Below are positions 53,141-62,436 of a DNA stretch of 64,000 nt, piece by piece. The position numbers were made by a program, and so were the translations under genes. The stretch's first letter is position 1. Each line of letters opens with the position of its first letter. The notes below the pieces were generated by a model. The model saw nothing but the letters and a program-made list of their open reading frames with translations. It was not told the DNA's origin and searched no databases. This stretch comes from Sporomusa sphaeroides DSM 2875 (GTDB taxonomy: Bacteria; Bacillota; Negativicutes; Sporomusales; Sporomusaceae), in the NCBI RefSeq assembly GCF_001941975.2, contig NZ_CP146991.1, positions 2,696,501-2,760,500 on the forward strand. The letters run 5' to 3'.

Positions 53141-53172
53141 AAGAAAAAGCTCCCTGATTGCAGGGAGCTTCA
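53141..53172. terminator. Terminator of the CBO0543-type gene, now cut off by the intron
   Basis: AGCTCCCTG-ATTG-CAGGGAGCT; on the minus strand its T-run is split by the intron insertion (TTTTTCTT before, TTTCC after). Before insertion it directly overlapped the stop codon of the gene at 50739. Confidence 0.75.
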
Positions 53173-53367
53173 GGCTGTAATCGCCTAGTTTCGTTGCTCC
53201 TCAGAGCTCGTTTTTGAACAGCCTGGACTTTGTCTACAAGCTGAGGCACCGCAATTCGGTACCTTTTCTTCTTGCCATGTTTTTTGATTTAGATAGATTT
53301 TTCTACCTTGATAATGCTAGTTCCTTACGGTCTACCGCCTGAGGCGGCTTTTCCATCCATTCCTTCT

Positions 53368-53447
53368 CAAGGGACGGAATCAAGGGGACGGACATTTTGC
53401 TTCGCAAAAATACAATGCAACAAAGAAGCAAAAAGAGCGTCCCTGCG
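53368..53447. repeat. Short GGGGACG repeat, copy A
   Basis: About 80 bases beginning CAAGGGACGGAATCAAGGGGACGGA, passing a TTTTGC-TTC-GCAAAAA hairpin, and ending AAAGAAGCAAAAAGAGCGTCCC. The ends are GGGACG/CGTCCC inverted repeats. Copy B at 58551-58618 (continued at 60293) is about 80 percent identical. Size and terminal repeats fit a MITE or REP-like element. Confidence 0.65.
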
Positions 53448-53544
53448 CTTCTACACATGCTCCGTTGAATTCCAATATATCGCCATTTTTCAAGGTCACT
53501 TTAATCATATTAGTCTTCCTCCCAGGTTTGAATTGATTTCTATA

Positions 53545-53636
53545 GTTTTCCTCTTCCTTTGTCTGAGGAAACATATACACATTCTCCCACAGCCCTTGAG
53601 GCCAGGCCTGGTCTCAAGGGCTGTGTTTTCTTTTCT
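53545..53636 (+). repeat. Dispersed terminator-like element, copy 4
   Basis: GTTTTCCT/AGGAAAC around the loop CTTCCTTTGTCTG, then a near-perfect stem CACAGCCCTTGAG/CTCAAGGGCTGTG with central CCAGGCCTGG and the tail TTTTCTTTTC. Lies 120 bases upstream of the TetR-type gene. On the other strand, past the element, MIKVTLKNGDILEF looks like the start of a TGS domain (threonyl-tRNA-synthetase type) but is cut by repeat copy A. Confidence 0.65.
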
Positions 53637-53663
53637 GTTTCCATTTCAAACCACAAACGATTA

Positions 53664-53735
53664 TTGACAAAGAAAAAAAAGTGGAATAATATAACATTAT
53701 AAAACCAGCAGTACTAATTTTGTCAAATTAGTACT
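53664..53735 (+). promoter_or_regulatory. Promoter and operator of the TetR-type gene
   Basis: TTGACA (53664-53669), 17 bases, TAATAT (53687-53692). Downstream, AGTACTAATTT-TGTC-AAATTAGTACT (53710-53735) is an 11+11 perfect inverted repeat, 22 bases before the start codon: a typical TetR autoregulatory operator. Confidence 0.8.
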
Positions 53736-53757
53736 AAACAAAACCGAGGTGTTTTTT

Positions 53758-54321
53758 TTGCGTGACCGTATTTTGATGGCAGCTATTGAAGAAATAAATT
53801 ACCATGGCGTCCGGTTTACAATGAATGATCTTGCCAAACGGCTGAGTGTCAGTAAAACATCCATATATGAACACTTTTCTTCGAAAAGCGAGCTGATTCA
53901 CAGTATTTTAATATCAGTAACTCAAGATATTCAGCAGCAGGAACAAGCGATCTGTAATAACGCCACATTGACTTTTGCTGAAAAAATAGCAGCCATACTT
54001 AAAGTTGCGCCAACAATGTTGGGATCTATTAACAATTTTCGGCTGAAAGACGACCTCCAGCTCTATTATCCCAACGAATTTCAGATCACCCAAAAATTTA
54101 ATGAGGAACGCCAAGAGCGCTTTTTATCCCTGATTGTTCAGGGTATCGAAACCAAAGCGCTCCGGCCGATCAATACCAAAGTACTTCGCCAAATCATTGC
54201 CAGCACTCTCGATGATTTATTCTCTTACCGGTTTCTCTCTGAAAGCAATATGACCATCCCGGATGCCTTGACCGCCATGTCAGATATTCTAGTCAACGGA
54301 TTACTGCCCAAAAAAGAATAA
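53758..54321 (+). CDS. TetR/AcrR-family transcriptional regulator
   Basis: About 187 residues; TTG at 53758 follows GAGGTG (a GTG at 53749 is an alternative). N-terminal helix-turn-helix: RDRILMAAIEEINYHGVRFTMNDLAKRL with recognition helix VSKTSIYEHFSSKSELI. The C-terminal ligand domain has a TetR_C-type helix bundle with no close family visible. It probably represses itself through the 53710-53735 dyad. The lipase gene 190 bases downstream is a possible target. Confidence 0.88.
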   Translation: MRDRILMAAIEEINYHGVRFTMNDLAKRLSVSKTSIYEHFSSKSELIHSILISVTQDIQQQEQAICNNATLTFAEKIAAILKVAPTMLGSINNFRLKDDLQLYYPNEFQITQKFNEERQERFLSLIVQGIETKALRPINTKVLRQIIASTLDDLFSYRFLSESNMTIPDALTAMSDILVNGLLPKKE

Positions 54322-54509
54322 GTGGACTTCGTTAAAATCGCGGGCTCACACGCGATTTTAATATACCTCCTTCGACCGTCAGTACCCAGAAAGAAAATTC
54401 GGTACTAAATCCTTTATTCTCCAGCTTGAATTGATTAGCTGCCTTAAAGGTTCTTTAAAACATCCAGGTAACCATCCAGTCGCCCAAAACGAAAGCGGGG
54501 TGATATCTG

Positions 54510-55826
54510 TTGAAACGCTTCCTGCTGGTATGGCTGACCGCCGGGTTGCTGCTATGTATACCAATCATCAGCTTAGCCGGTCCCCAGGAAGACTACGAGG
54601 AGGCTTACAAGCTGTATCTGACCGCCGGCGCCAGCGCAGCCGCCTATAGCGGGCGCCTGGGCGAACTGGCCAACCGCTATCTGGAGCAGGACGGCTGGCA
54701 AATCGATCATTATCGGCAAGCTCAAGGCCGTACCGGCGCCCGCTACCTGGTGGCCCGGAAAGCCGGTGTTCCATTTTACCTTGTCGCCATTGTCGGCACA
54801 GAAAATAAACGGGACATAAAAACCGACTTGAAAGTCAGCAAAGTCTATTTCGCTGGCAGTAATCCCGCCGAATTCGCCGCCAATGCCGCCAAAAAGAATA
54901 TTCCCAACACTGAACCCAAGGTTCACCAGGGCTTCGACGAGTTTGTCCAGGCCGGTCCGTCGGCCGTCTTACGTAATCCCCGGCAGGTCAGTCTTTCCCT
55001 TCCCGATCTGCTCCACGCCGACCAAACCCGCAAGCTGCTCCTGACCGGCCACAGTCTCGGCGGTGCCGCTGCCACGTTGGCTGGGGCAAGACTGCTAAGC
55101 TCGGGAGTCAGCCCGGACCAGTTGGAAGTCATTACCTTCGGCGCTCCCGCCGTCGGCAATGCGGCTTTTGCCGCCAAATACGAACCCAGCCTGCCCCTCA
55201 CCCGGATTGTTCATACTGGCGACCCGATTACCGGCGTTCTGCAAACCCTGGTCGGCGGTTACCGGCAGTTTGGCCGGGAAATAAAATGGAAACCTGGCAC
55301 TACTGTGCGCGATGCCCACCAATTAACCGGTTATATCGATTCGGCCCTGAAAAATTATTATGATAAACGCCGCCTGGCTGTAGAAGCTGGCATACAGCTG
55401 CCTGCTCAGCCTGCAAAAAAGCAGACAGATCATAAGCAGCGCGTCTACATTCTGCCGCTGGCCAACCAGTTGCCGACAAATTTGACCGCTGAATTTTGGT
55501 ATATGCAGGAAGCATTACAGGATGTATACCAGAATACTCTTGCGGAGTATGTCGCTGCAAATACCCGGACGGAAGATTGGCAGCAGGCAGCCCTTGCCGC
55601 CGGCTGCCGCTGGGCCATTGTATCCGAAGTAAGTGCCAGCCTCGTTAAAGAACAAAAAAACACCTATTACATCACCGTGCATCAGACTATCTATGACACG
55701 CAAACCGGCGCTGTCGCCAGTACCGCCGTTTTTTCTACCGGCACTTACAGTCTGACTCCGTTGGAGGCCTTTGTTCATGCTTTCCGGGGAATTAGCGACC
55801 ATCTGAACAGTGTCATGACCCAATAA
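54510..55826 (+). CDS. Secreted class 3 lipase-like protein
   Basis: 438 residues from a TTG (GGGGTGATATCTG before it). A signal peptide (KRFLLVWLTAGLLLCIPIISLAG) precedes a lipase-3 alpha/beta-hydrolase domain: IVGTENKRDIKTDLKV, nucleophile elbow LTGHSLGGAAATL (Ser about 181), acid in VHTGDPITGVL (about 239) and a candidate His in VRDAHQLTGYI (about 268). The last ~130 residues (from QRVYILPLANQLP) are a separate beta-rich domain typical of outer-surface or periplasmic proteins, of unknown role. Probably exported to the periplasm. Confidence 0.82.
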   Translation: MKRFLLVWLTAGLLLCIPIISLAGPQEDYEEAYKLYLTAGASAAAYSGRLGELANRYLEQDGWQIDHYRQAQGRTGARYLVARKAGVPFYLVAIVGTENKRDIKTDLKVSKVYFAGSNPAEFAANAAKKNIPNTEPKVHQGFDEFVQAGPSAVLRNPRQVSLSLPDLLHADQTRKLLLTGHSLGGAAATLAGARLLSSGVSPDQLEVITFGAPAVGNAAFAAKYEPSLPLTRIVHTGDPITGVLQTLVGGYRQFGREIKWKPGTTVRDAHQLTGYIDSALKNYYDKRRLAVEAGIQLPAQPAKKQTDHKQRVYILPLANQLPTNLTAEFWYMQEALQDVYQNTLAEYVAANTRTEDWQQAALAAGCRWAIVSEVSASLVKEQKNTYYITVHQTIYDTQTGAVASTAVFSTGTYSLTPLEAFVHAFRGISDHLNSVMTQ

Positions 55827-55981
55827 CCCCCGAAGTGTTACCTGCTTACTCTTGCTGCTTAAAGCGCCATGAAGTCCGACCATAGCTGGCAGCGTTCGGT
55901 GGACGGCTATCGGCTGTCTACCGCCCGCCTGCAAGCATAGGGAGTAAAAGAATTTGAGCATTTCTAAGGGAGGCGAGATAA

Positions 55982-58378
55982 TTGTTAACCAAAGAACACT
56001 GCAAGACGGCCCTTCAGGAGCGGTTGCTGGCGCTGGCGGGCACAAGCCTGGATGAAGCCTCGGCCTCGGACAAATACGCCGCACTGGCCAGCCTGGTCCG
56101 CGACTACATCGGCCAGCGCTGGGTGGACACCACCCGCCGCTACGATGACCAACGGCAAAAGCAGGTGTACTATTTCTCCATGGAATTTTTACCGGGGCGC
56201 CTGCTGGACACTAATCTCTCGAATCTCGGCATCCGCGATGTCTGGCGGGAAGCCCTGGCCGAACTCGACATCGACTACACCGAGCTACTGAGCGCCGAAC
56301 ACGACGCCGGCCTTGGCAACGGCGGCCTGGGGCGGCTGGCCGCCTGCTTTCTCGATTCCCTGGCAGCCCTCGGCCTGCCCGGCCACGGCTGCGGCATCCG
56401 CTATACCTACGGCCTGTTTGAACAGGCTATTGTCGACGGCGTTCAGGTGGAAAAACCGGATTCCTGGCTGAAAGACCTCAATATCTGGGAGTACCGCAAA
56501 ACCGGCAAAGCCGTTTTGGTAGAGTTTGCCCCGCCCCTGGGGATTGTCAAAGCCGTCCCCTATGACATCCCCGTCATTGGCTTTGACAACCGGACCGTCA
56601 ATACCTTACGGTTATGGAGCGCCGAAGTGCGGGACGAATTCTGCGTCAATTATTCCAGCTTAGGCCCTGAGGATTACCGCAAACTGCTGGAATACAAGAA
56701 CGGGGTGGAAGCCATTTCGCAAATCCTCTATCCGGACGACCGCTATGAGGAAGGACGCCAGCTGCGCCTCGTCCAGGAGTATTTCCTGGTGTCGGCCGGA
56801 CTTAAAAGCATTATTCGCCATATCAAGCGCAAGCAGGGCTCGGATCTAAGGCGCCTGGCCGACCAGATCGCCGTGCACATCAATGACACCCATCCGGCTT
56901 TAGCCATCCCCGAATTGATGCGCATTCTCATGGATGAAGAAGGCCTGGGCTGGGACGAGGCCTGGGACATTACCATTCATACCATTTCCTATACCAATCA
57001 CACCGTCCTGCCGGAAGCTTTGGAAAAATGGCCGGTCGGCCAACTGCAAAGCCTGCTGCCCCGCATCTATGAAATCATCCACGAGATCAACGAACGGTTC
57101 TGCGCCGAGCTGTGGCAGCGCTACCCCGGCGACTGGGACCGCATTGCCGCCATGGCCGTCATCGCCGACGGCTTCGTCAAGATGGCCCACCTGGCTGTAG
57201 CTGGTAGCTACAGCGTCAACGGCGTGGCCGCACTGCACAGCGATATCCTCAAAAACGATCTATTGAACCTGTTTTATCAGCATGCGCCGCAAAAATTCAA
57301 TAACAAAACCAACGGCATTACCCACCGCCGCTGGCTGCTCACCGCCAATCCCGGCTTGGCCGGCTTAATCACCGGCACCATCGGTCCCACTTGGCTGCAC
57401 CGGCCGGATCACTTGACAGAGTTACTGCCTTTTGCGACAAGTACCACTTTCCAGCAAAAACTGGCAGCCGTGAAACAGGACCGGAAGGAGGCCCTGGCCA
57501 AATTTATCTTTGACAGGTATCACCTTGCCCTTGACACCCGTTCTCTTTTCGACATCCAGGTCAAACGCATTCATGCCTACAAGCGCCAGCTCCTCAACGC
57601 GCTCCGGATTATGGATCTCTACCGCTTGTTAAAGGATAACCCCCAACTTGACATCCTGCCCCGTACCTTTATCTTCGCCGGCAAAGCGGCGCCAGGCTAC
57701 TACCTGGCAAAAAAAGTAATTCAACTGATTGTCACCCTAGCCAAACAAATCAACAGCGATACCGCCATTCAGGATAAGCTTAAAGTTATATTTCTGGAAA
57801 ACTATAATGTGTCGCTGGCGGAACTGATTATTCCCGCCGCCGATATCAGCGAGCAGATTTCCACCGCCGGCAAGGAAGCCTCCGGCACCGGCAACATGAA
57901 ATTCATGATGAACGGCGCGGTTACCGTCGGCACTTTAGACGGCGCCAATGTGGAAATCCGCGAAGCCGTAGGTGATGAAAACATCGTCATCTTCGGCCTC
58001 ACCGCCGAGGAGGTGGCGGCCTGCTATCAAACGGGCCGGTGCAATCCCTTAACCGTCTATAACCAGAACGAACGGATACGGCATTGTGTGAATCAACTAA
58101 TCGACGGGAGTCTGCCTGTCATTGGCGATGAATTCAAACCGCTGTACGACTATTTACTGCATCCGGGCGGCGCTTTTCTGGAACTGCAGGATTTTGCCGC
58201 CTATCTGGAAGCCCAGGAACGGCTGGACCGCCTGTTCCGCAACGACCGCGCCCGCTGGCAGGTGGCAACCACAAATATCGCTCACTCCGGCCGGTTTTCT
58301 AGTGACCGCACTGTTACGGAATATGCTGATGCGATCTGGCACATCCGGCCGTCTGAGTCTCCTGCTAGCCTGATCTAA
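55982..58378 (+). CDS. glgP: Glycogen/starch phosphorylase
   Basis: 798 residues from a TTG with GGGAGGCG upstream. Releases glucose 1-phosphate from alpha-1,4-glucans with PLP. Family features: VYYFSMEFLPGRLLDTNLSN in part, HDAGLGNGGLGRLAACFLDS, VHINDTHPALAIPELMRI, NKTNGITHRRWLL, QVKRIHAYKRQLLN, and the PLP lysine site KEASGTGNMKFMMNGA. Complete; length is usual for bacteria. GC content appears higher than in neighbouring genes, as does that of the lipase gene, hinting that the pair may share a history. No other glg genes adjoin. Confidence 0.95.
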   Translation: MLTKEHCKTALQERLLALAGTSLDEASASDKYAALASLVRDYIGQRWVDTTRRYDDQRQKQVYYFSMEFLPGRLLDTNLSNLGIRDVWREALAELDIDYTELLSAEHDAGLGNGGLGRLAACFLDSLAALGLPGHGCGIRYTYGLFEQAIVDGVQVEKPDSWLKDLNIWEYRKTGKAVLVEFAPPLGIVKAVPYDIPVIGFDNRTVNTLRLWSAEVRDEFCVNYSSLGPEDYRKLLEYKNGVEAISQILYPDDRYEEGRQLRLVQEYFLVSAGLKSIIRHIKRKQGSDLRRLADQIAVHINDTHPALAIPELMRILMDEEGLGWDEAWDITIHTISYTNHTVLPEALEKWPVGQLQSLLPRIYEIIHEINERFCAELWQRYPGDWDRIAAMAVIADGFVKMAHLAVAGSYSVNGVAALHSDILKNDLLNLFYQHAPQKFNNKTNGITHRRWLLTANPGLAGLITGTIGPTWLHRPDHLTELLPFATSTTFQQKLAAVKQDRKEALAKFIFDRYHLALDTRSLFDIQVKRIHAYKRQLLNALRIMDLYRLLKDNPQLDILPRTFIFAGKAAPGYYLAKKVIQLIVTLAKQINSDTAIQDKLKVIFLENYNVSLAELIIPAADISEQISTAGKEASGTGNMKFMMNGAVTVGTLDGANVEIREAVGDENIVIFGLTAEEVAACYQTGRCNPLTVYNQNERIRHCVNQLIDGSLPVIGDEFKPLYDYLLHPGGAFLELQDFAAYLEAQERLDRLFRNDRARWQVATTNIAHSGRFSSDRTVTEYADAIWHIRPSESPASLI

Positions 58379-58483
58379 GCGATATTTCCCTGTTTAATCG
58401 GCAACCGTTCAGTTTCCCTCCCTGATGTATTCAGTTAACCACCATAATGATTGACATACCTTTTGATATAATGTAACCAAGCA

Positions 58484-58528
58484 AAAAGCGGAATGGTGCC
58501 AATACAGCACTATCCCGCTTTTCTTTCA
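58484..58528 (+). terminator. glgP terminator
   Basis: AAAAGCGG/CCGCTTTT with inner GTGC/GCAC pairing and a TTTTCTTTC tail, about 105 bases after the stop. Confidence 0.8.
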
Positions 58529-58550
58529 GTATTTTATGATTATCACCCAG

Positions 58551-58618
58551 ACGGAAGCAAGGGGACGCACTTTTTGCTTCGCAAAATACAATAAAACAAG
58601 GAAACAAAAATAATGTCC
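58551..58618. repeat. Short GGGGACG repeat, copy B (interrupted by the IS)
   Basis: ACGGAAGCAAGGGGACGCAC, a TTTTTGC-TTC-GCAAAA hairpin and AACAAGGAAACAAAAATAATGTCC; joined to 60293-60305 it aligns end to end with copy A at 53368-53447. The IS1182-type element inserted within its last ~15 bases. Confidence 0.65.
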
Positions 58619-60284
58619 GAAACCACTGATATATCCATGTTTTTTAGCTTATCTGCATAAATAGCGGAGTTAATCTGTGATATGCTATAAAATTGGCTAT
58701 TTGCTTCCAAAATACATGGTCACAAAAGGATAGTAGTGCTGCTATCCTTTTAAGATTCACGGCTAAGGCCGTTAATTTGGCTTGCATTGACATGCTTTTT
58801 AGACCGTACCCTCGGGCACGATCTAATCCGTGGAAACGCTTCATTTCCCCATTTTTCCACTCATGACTGGCTCGTTTTTTGTACTTAAGCTTGAACTGAG
58901 TAGTCTTAGTCATTTGACTATGTTCATAATATTGAGCATTATGTTCACCGACGCCTAGTACTTTTTTCTTAACGTTTTTGCCTGCACATTCGAGTAGTTT
59001 GGGGCATTGAATACACTGTGATTTATCAAAATGATATTTATAAATGTTACTTCTATTTTTATATTTTTGATACACCTTTTTATAGGTGTTATTACCCATC
59101 TCACAAAACCATTGATCACTGTCTTTATTGTAAGTAAATCTGCCCTCGTCTATTTTGTAGACGCAAGGATTTACTGGAATGATAGCTTTAACTGAATCGA
59201 TTTGTAGGGTATCTAAAATTGTTTTTCGAAAATAAGCTTTATCTCCATACACCTCTTGTATGGTCAATCCACATGCTTTACTTCGCTGATAGAGTTCATC
59301 AAATTTGCTACCATCTACATAGGCACCGTTATCAACTGTTACTGCGGTAATAATCCTCGCTTCTGGAATCATTGCAAATTCTACTTTATATCCGTAAAAA
59401 CTGTCTGTTTGCGATTTGTACCCCACACGAGCATCTTTATCTACAAGTGACCGGATTCCTTTTTGCGCGATAAATTTAGGATCTTGTAATACTTCCTTTG
59501 CTTCGTTAACAGCTTTTTGGCTGCTGGGCAGAATGGAGAGATCTACATGGTTTTCCGCTTTACTGATTATGGTTTCTAAATATGTCTTCATAATCTGCTT
59601 CGCTTCGTTGTGGTCCTCTATGAGCTTGTAGTTAGGAACTTCGCCAATTAGCTCAGATGGGATTTCTCCGTTTTCTTCCTCAATAGCCTTTATGATTTTT
59701 CTGGCTAGATGCTTCATGATTCTTTCTGGTACTTTTTTTATTGTATTGGCATGGGTGTGAGTAGCGTCCATGCTCAGTCCGGTCCCTTTTATAATGCCTT
59801 TTTCTATACACTGGCGGACTACTTCCTGAATAATATCATCCACACTTGTTTCTTTTAATCGTTGTCTCCTAAACTTGGTAAGTAGACTGGCTTCTGGCAA
59901 ATCATCTTCGGGATTTAGTCCCAAAAACCACATATAGGCTAAGTTTAGTTTAGCTTCTTCAATGACTCTAACATCGGATAAGTTATATAGATATTGCAAA
60001 ATAAGTAACTTTGCTAGCATTTCCGGCTCTTTAGCAGGCCGCCCCAGGTGCTTACAGTATGAATCTTTCAGTAAATCGTTAATGAAACTAAAATCAACAT
60101 GGGCTCCAATTGTCTTCAGAATATGGTCATTGGGAATTCTGTCATATAACACGCTATATATACTTAATTGGTGAGGCACATGTCTAAGCAAAGCAAATCC
60201 CTCTCCTTTCCGGCAAATATCTACAGTTATATTTTACCATAATAGAGGGATGTTGCTCTATTTATTGACTTTTTCAGTGGTTTC
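58619..60284 (-). mobile_element. IS1182-family insertion sequence
   Basis: 1666 bp bounded by 11-bp perfect terminal inverted repeats GAAACCACTGA (58619-58629) and TCAGTGGTTTC (60274-60284). The 8-bp direct repeat TAATGTCC flanks it (58611-58618 and 60285-60292) as target-site duplication. One intact transposase gene, suggesting a fairly recent insertion. Confidence 0.9.
58644..60191 (-). CDS. IS1182-family transposase
   Basis: 515 residues from a TTG; AAAGGAGAGGG lies upstream. N-terminal DUF772-type region (LLKDSYCKHLGRPAKEPEMLAKLLILQYLYNLSDVRVIEEA in two parts), then a DDE domain: GLSMDATHTHANT (first Asp), TAVTVDNGAYVDGSKF with VYGDKAYFRK (second Asp), and a late QFKLKYKKRASHEWKNGEMKRFHGLDRARGYG (Glu) region. 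A cysteine pair lies in QCIQCPKLLEC. No frameshift seen. Confidence 0.93.
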   Translation of the reverse strand: MLRHVPHQLSIYSVLYDRIPNDHILKTIGAHVDFSFINDLLKDSYCKHLGRPAKEPEMLAKLLILQYLYNLSDVRVIEEAKLNLAYMWFLGLNPEDDLPEASLLTKFRRQRLKETSVDDIIQEVVRQCIEKGIIKGTGLSMDATHTHANTIKKVPERIMKHLARKIIKAIEEENGEIPSELIGEVPNYKLIEDHNEAKQIMKTYLETIISKAENHVDLSILPSSQKAVNEAKEVLQDPKFIAQKGIRSLVDKDARVGYKSQTDSFYGYKVEFAMIPEARIITAVTVDNGAYVDGSKFDELYQRSKACGLTIQEVYGDKAYFRKTILDTLQIDSVKAIIPVNPCVYKIDEGRFTYNKDSDQWFCEMGNNTYKKVYQKYKNRSNIYKYHFDKSQCIQCPKLLECAGKNVKKKVLGVGEHNAQYYEHSQMTKTTQFKLKYKKRASHEWKNGEMKRFHGLDRARGYGLKSMSMQAKLTALAVNLKRIAALLSFCDHVFWKQIANFIAYHRLTPLFMQIS

Positions 60285-60327
60285 TAATGTCCCTATGCTT
60301 CCTACATTTTTTGAGCAGTCTCTTTTC

Positions 60328-60366
60328 AAAAATAAACGGCGGCTTGAATTATTTCAAACCGCCGTT
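60328..60366 (-). terminator. Terminator of the MoxR-vWA operon
   Basis: AACGGCGGTTTGAA-ATAA-TTCAAGCCGCCGTT followed by TATTTTTG on the minus strand, 29 bases after the stop at 60395. Confidence 0.85.
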
Positions 60367-60394
60367 AGGCTGATTGTTACCTGTCTTGCCAATA

Positions 60395-62428
60395 TCACAG
60401 GTATCTGGCGATAATTTGCACCAACCGGGCGGGAAGCAGTTTGAGATCAGTGATATCCAATGTGTTTTCTTTCCCGTAAATATCACTGATTACCTCTTTG
60501 TCCTGGCCGATAGCGGCAGCAAGAAAAAGGATACCCTTGCGGCGATATTCCTGCAAAGTCTGCTTCATATCGGCGACTGCCAGATCGCCTGTATAATCAG
60601 GCATGGCTTTGGGCTGTCCGTCGCTGATGCTGATAAACAGCTTGGTTTGCTGGGCTGCTTGCAGCAAGCGATCGGCGATGATCCGCAATGCCATGCCGTC
60701 ACGGTTATTACTCCTGCCTTGAATGCCCATCAAAGAATATTTTTCATCTGGGTCTTTACTGGCAAAATCCACGTAGGAGTAGAGCGACATCTGCTCGATA
60801 CGGGAGCGGTCGGCTGTATCGCCATAAATCAGCACAGGAATGCCGCAGCCGGTGCAAAATTCATACAAAGCAATTGCCGCCTGCCGTGCCGCTTCCAGCC
60901 GGCCAAATGCAGTCATGGAAGCCGACTCGTCAATCCGAAGCGCCACGGCAAGAGTCGGATTTTCTGCCGGCGGGCGCTTACGGGCAAAATAGCGAAAGTC
61001 CTGGGCCGCGACTCTATCGGCACAAAACGTTGTGCCATATAACTGTCCCCGGGCAAATTCACTGGTGGTTTCATGCTCCAGCAGGGGCATGGTTTTTTGC
61101 ACCAGTTCCCGGATGACAGGCATCAATACAGAAGCCTGCTGCAGGTATTCCGCCCTGTTTTCCCCGGTGGCTTCCGGACGGTGGACAATCAGCTTTACTT
61201 GTCGATGCAAACTGCCCTTGACACTTTCTCTGGCTTGTTGATTTAACTGTTTGCGGAATGCCTGCTTTTGCTGTTCCGTAGGGTTTTCCAGCGCCATTTC
61301 GTGATACATGGGAGCTCCATCGTCGCCGTTATCGCTGCTTTGCGTTTCGATCGCGCTGTCAGAGGCTTGATCTGAATGCCCCTCGCTGTCGGCGGATTTG
61401 CGTAAACGTACAGCATTTTGATCCCCAGGTCGCTCTTCACCCGCAAAGTATTTGCCGTCGTCGGCAAGGTGCAATTCCATCACAGCGGAATTTTGACTTT
61501 CGCACCTGTGTGTTTCTGCCTGTTCCAGCTGTTTCATAAGACCCTTCGCGGTAAGAGCTTGCTCTAAAATAGTGATCTCTTCCGGCTCGGTTGTGATTTT
61601 ATAAATCACCTTGTGATACATGGAAGCCCGGAGGGCAGCGCCGTTTGCAACCGCGTCCGCCCAGAACAAATAGGAACGCATACCGGCCACGCCCTTTATG
61701 GCGTTCGCTTTAGCTGTTGCATCCAGCGTGATAATAGTATCTGCCAGCAGGGACAGCACCGCTTCATCGCCATAGCCGGTTTTCGCGGCGGCTCGCTCCA
61801 TCATGACCGCCTTGGGCGGCAAATCCATTTTTTCGCTGTGCTGGACCCTGTCCCGCAGAGCCTCATTCAGCGGGCGCCAGCCATTGTATCCCCGGTTGGT
61901 GGTGATGACAACAATAAAGTCCGGGTGCCGATGGACAATGCGGGTAGGAAGGTTGATGCTGCCGTCCGGCTCCAGCGCAGAGTTCAGCGCCATCAGCACC
62001 GCGGCGTCACGAATAACGGTAGGCTCCTGTATTTCCAGCAGCCAGCCGTTTTCGTAAGCGCGGACAATTTCCGATGGATAGAACTGATAGCGTACTTCCT
62101 TTGCGTCATGGCCATCCTCTGATAAGACTGGCAGGATAGAGCCAAGCACATCCGATTTATCCATATCCGCAAAGCAAGTGATCTTGGTGTAGGGTAGGCC
62201 AAAGTCAGCCGAGAGCGCCTTTGCCAGCTGCGTCTTGCCTGATCCGGCATCCCCCTCCAATAAAATGTTGGTAATCCGCATTTCTCCCCGCTGCCAGTTC
62301 CGCTTCACTTCAGCGCAAATCCGGCGTTCTGCTTCACTCTCGATATGCGACGGCGTTTTTTTCCAGACAAGCATTTTCTCTGCCTCTGTCAACTGTCTGT
62401 GCGGAGACAGAAGCCATTGATTTTCCAT
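60395..62428 (-). CDS. MoxR-type AAA ATPase fused to a von Willebrand A domain
   Basis: 677 residues. N-terminal AAA+ module (about 25-300): Walker A EGDAGSGKTQLAKALS, Walker B-like GWLLEIQEP, sensor 1 VVITTNRGY, and an arginine in LNEALRDRVQH. A polar, acidic linker follows (about 310-400). The C-terminal vWA domain (about 480-670) has the MIDAS motif ALRIDESASMTAFGR (D-x-S-x-S) and later Thr/Asp residues (SDGQPKAMPD). MoxR ATPases normally work with separate vWA proteins as metal-insertion or protein-remodelling chaperones; here both are one chain. Follows the DUF6530 gene by 8 bases. Confidence 0.88.
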   Translation of the reverse strand: MENQWLLSPHRQLTEAEKMLVWKKTPSHIESEAERRICAEVKRNWQRGEMRITNILLEGDAGSGKTQLAKALSADFGLPYTKITCFADMDKSDVLGSILPVLSEDGHDAKEVRYQFYPSEIVRAYENGWLLEIQEPTVIRDAAVLMALNSALEPDGSINLPTRIVHRHPDFIVVITTNRGYNGWRPLNEALRDRVQHSEKMDLPPKAVMMERAAAKTGYGDEAVLSLLADTIITLDATAKANAIKGVAGMRSYLFWADAVANGAALRASMYHKVIYKITTEPEEITILEQALTAKGLMKQLEQAETHRCESQNSAVMELHLADDGKYFAGEERPGDQNAVRLRKSADSEGHSDQASDSAIETQSSDNGDDGAPMYHEMALENPTEQQKQAFRKQLNQQARESVKGSLHRQVKLIVHRPEATGENRAEYLQQASVLMPVIRELVQKTMPLLEHETTSEFARGQLYGTTFCADRVAAQDFRYFARKRPPAENPTLAVALRIDESASMTAFGRLEAARQAAIALYEFCTGCGIPVLIYGDTADRSRIEQMSLYSYVDFASKDPDEKYSLMGIQGRSNNRDGMALRIIADRLLQAAQQTKLFISISDGQPKAMPDYTGDLAVADMKQTLQEYRRKGILFLAAAIGQDKEVISDIYGKENTLDITDLKLLPARLVQIIARYL

Positions 62429-62436
62429 GTCTAATG

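Noticed and set aside
53380-53580. 66-codon minus-strand frame containing MIKVTLKNGDILEF, like a TGS domain
   Set aside because: Resemblance ends after ~15 residues where repeat copy A begins; at best a tiny thrS-like fragment.
58611-60292. Longer inverted repeats at the IS ends including TAATGTCC
   Set aside because: TAATGTCC is in direct, not inverted, orientation at the two ends, so it is a target duplication outside the 11-bp terminal repeats.
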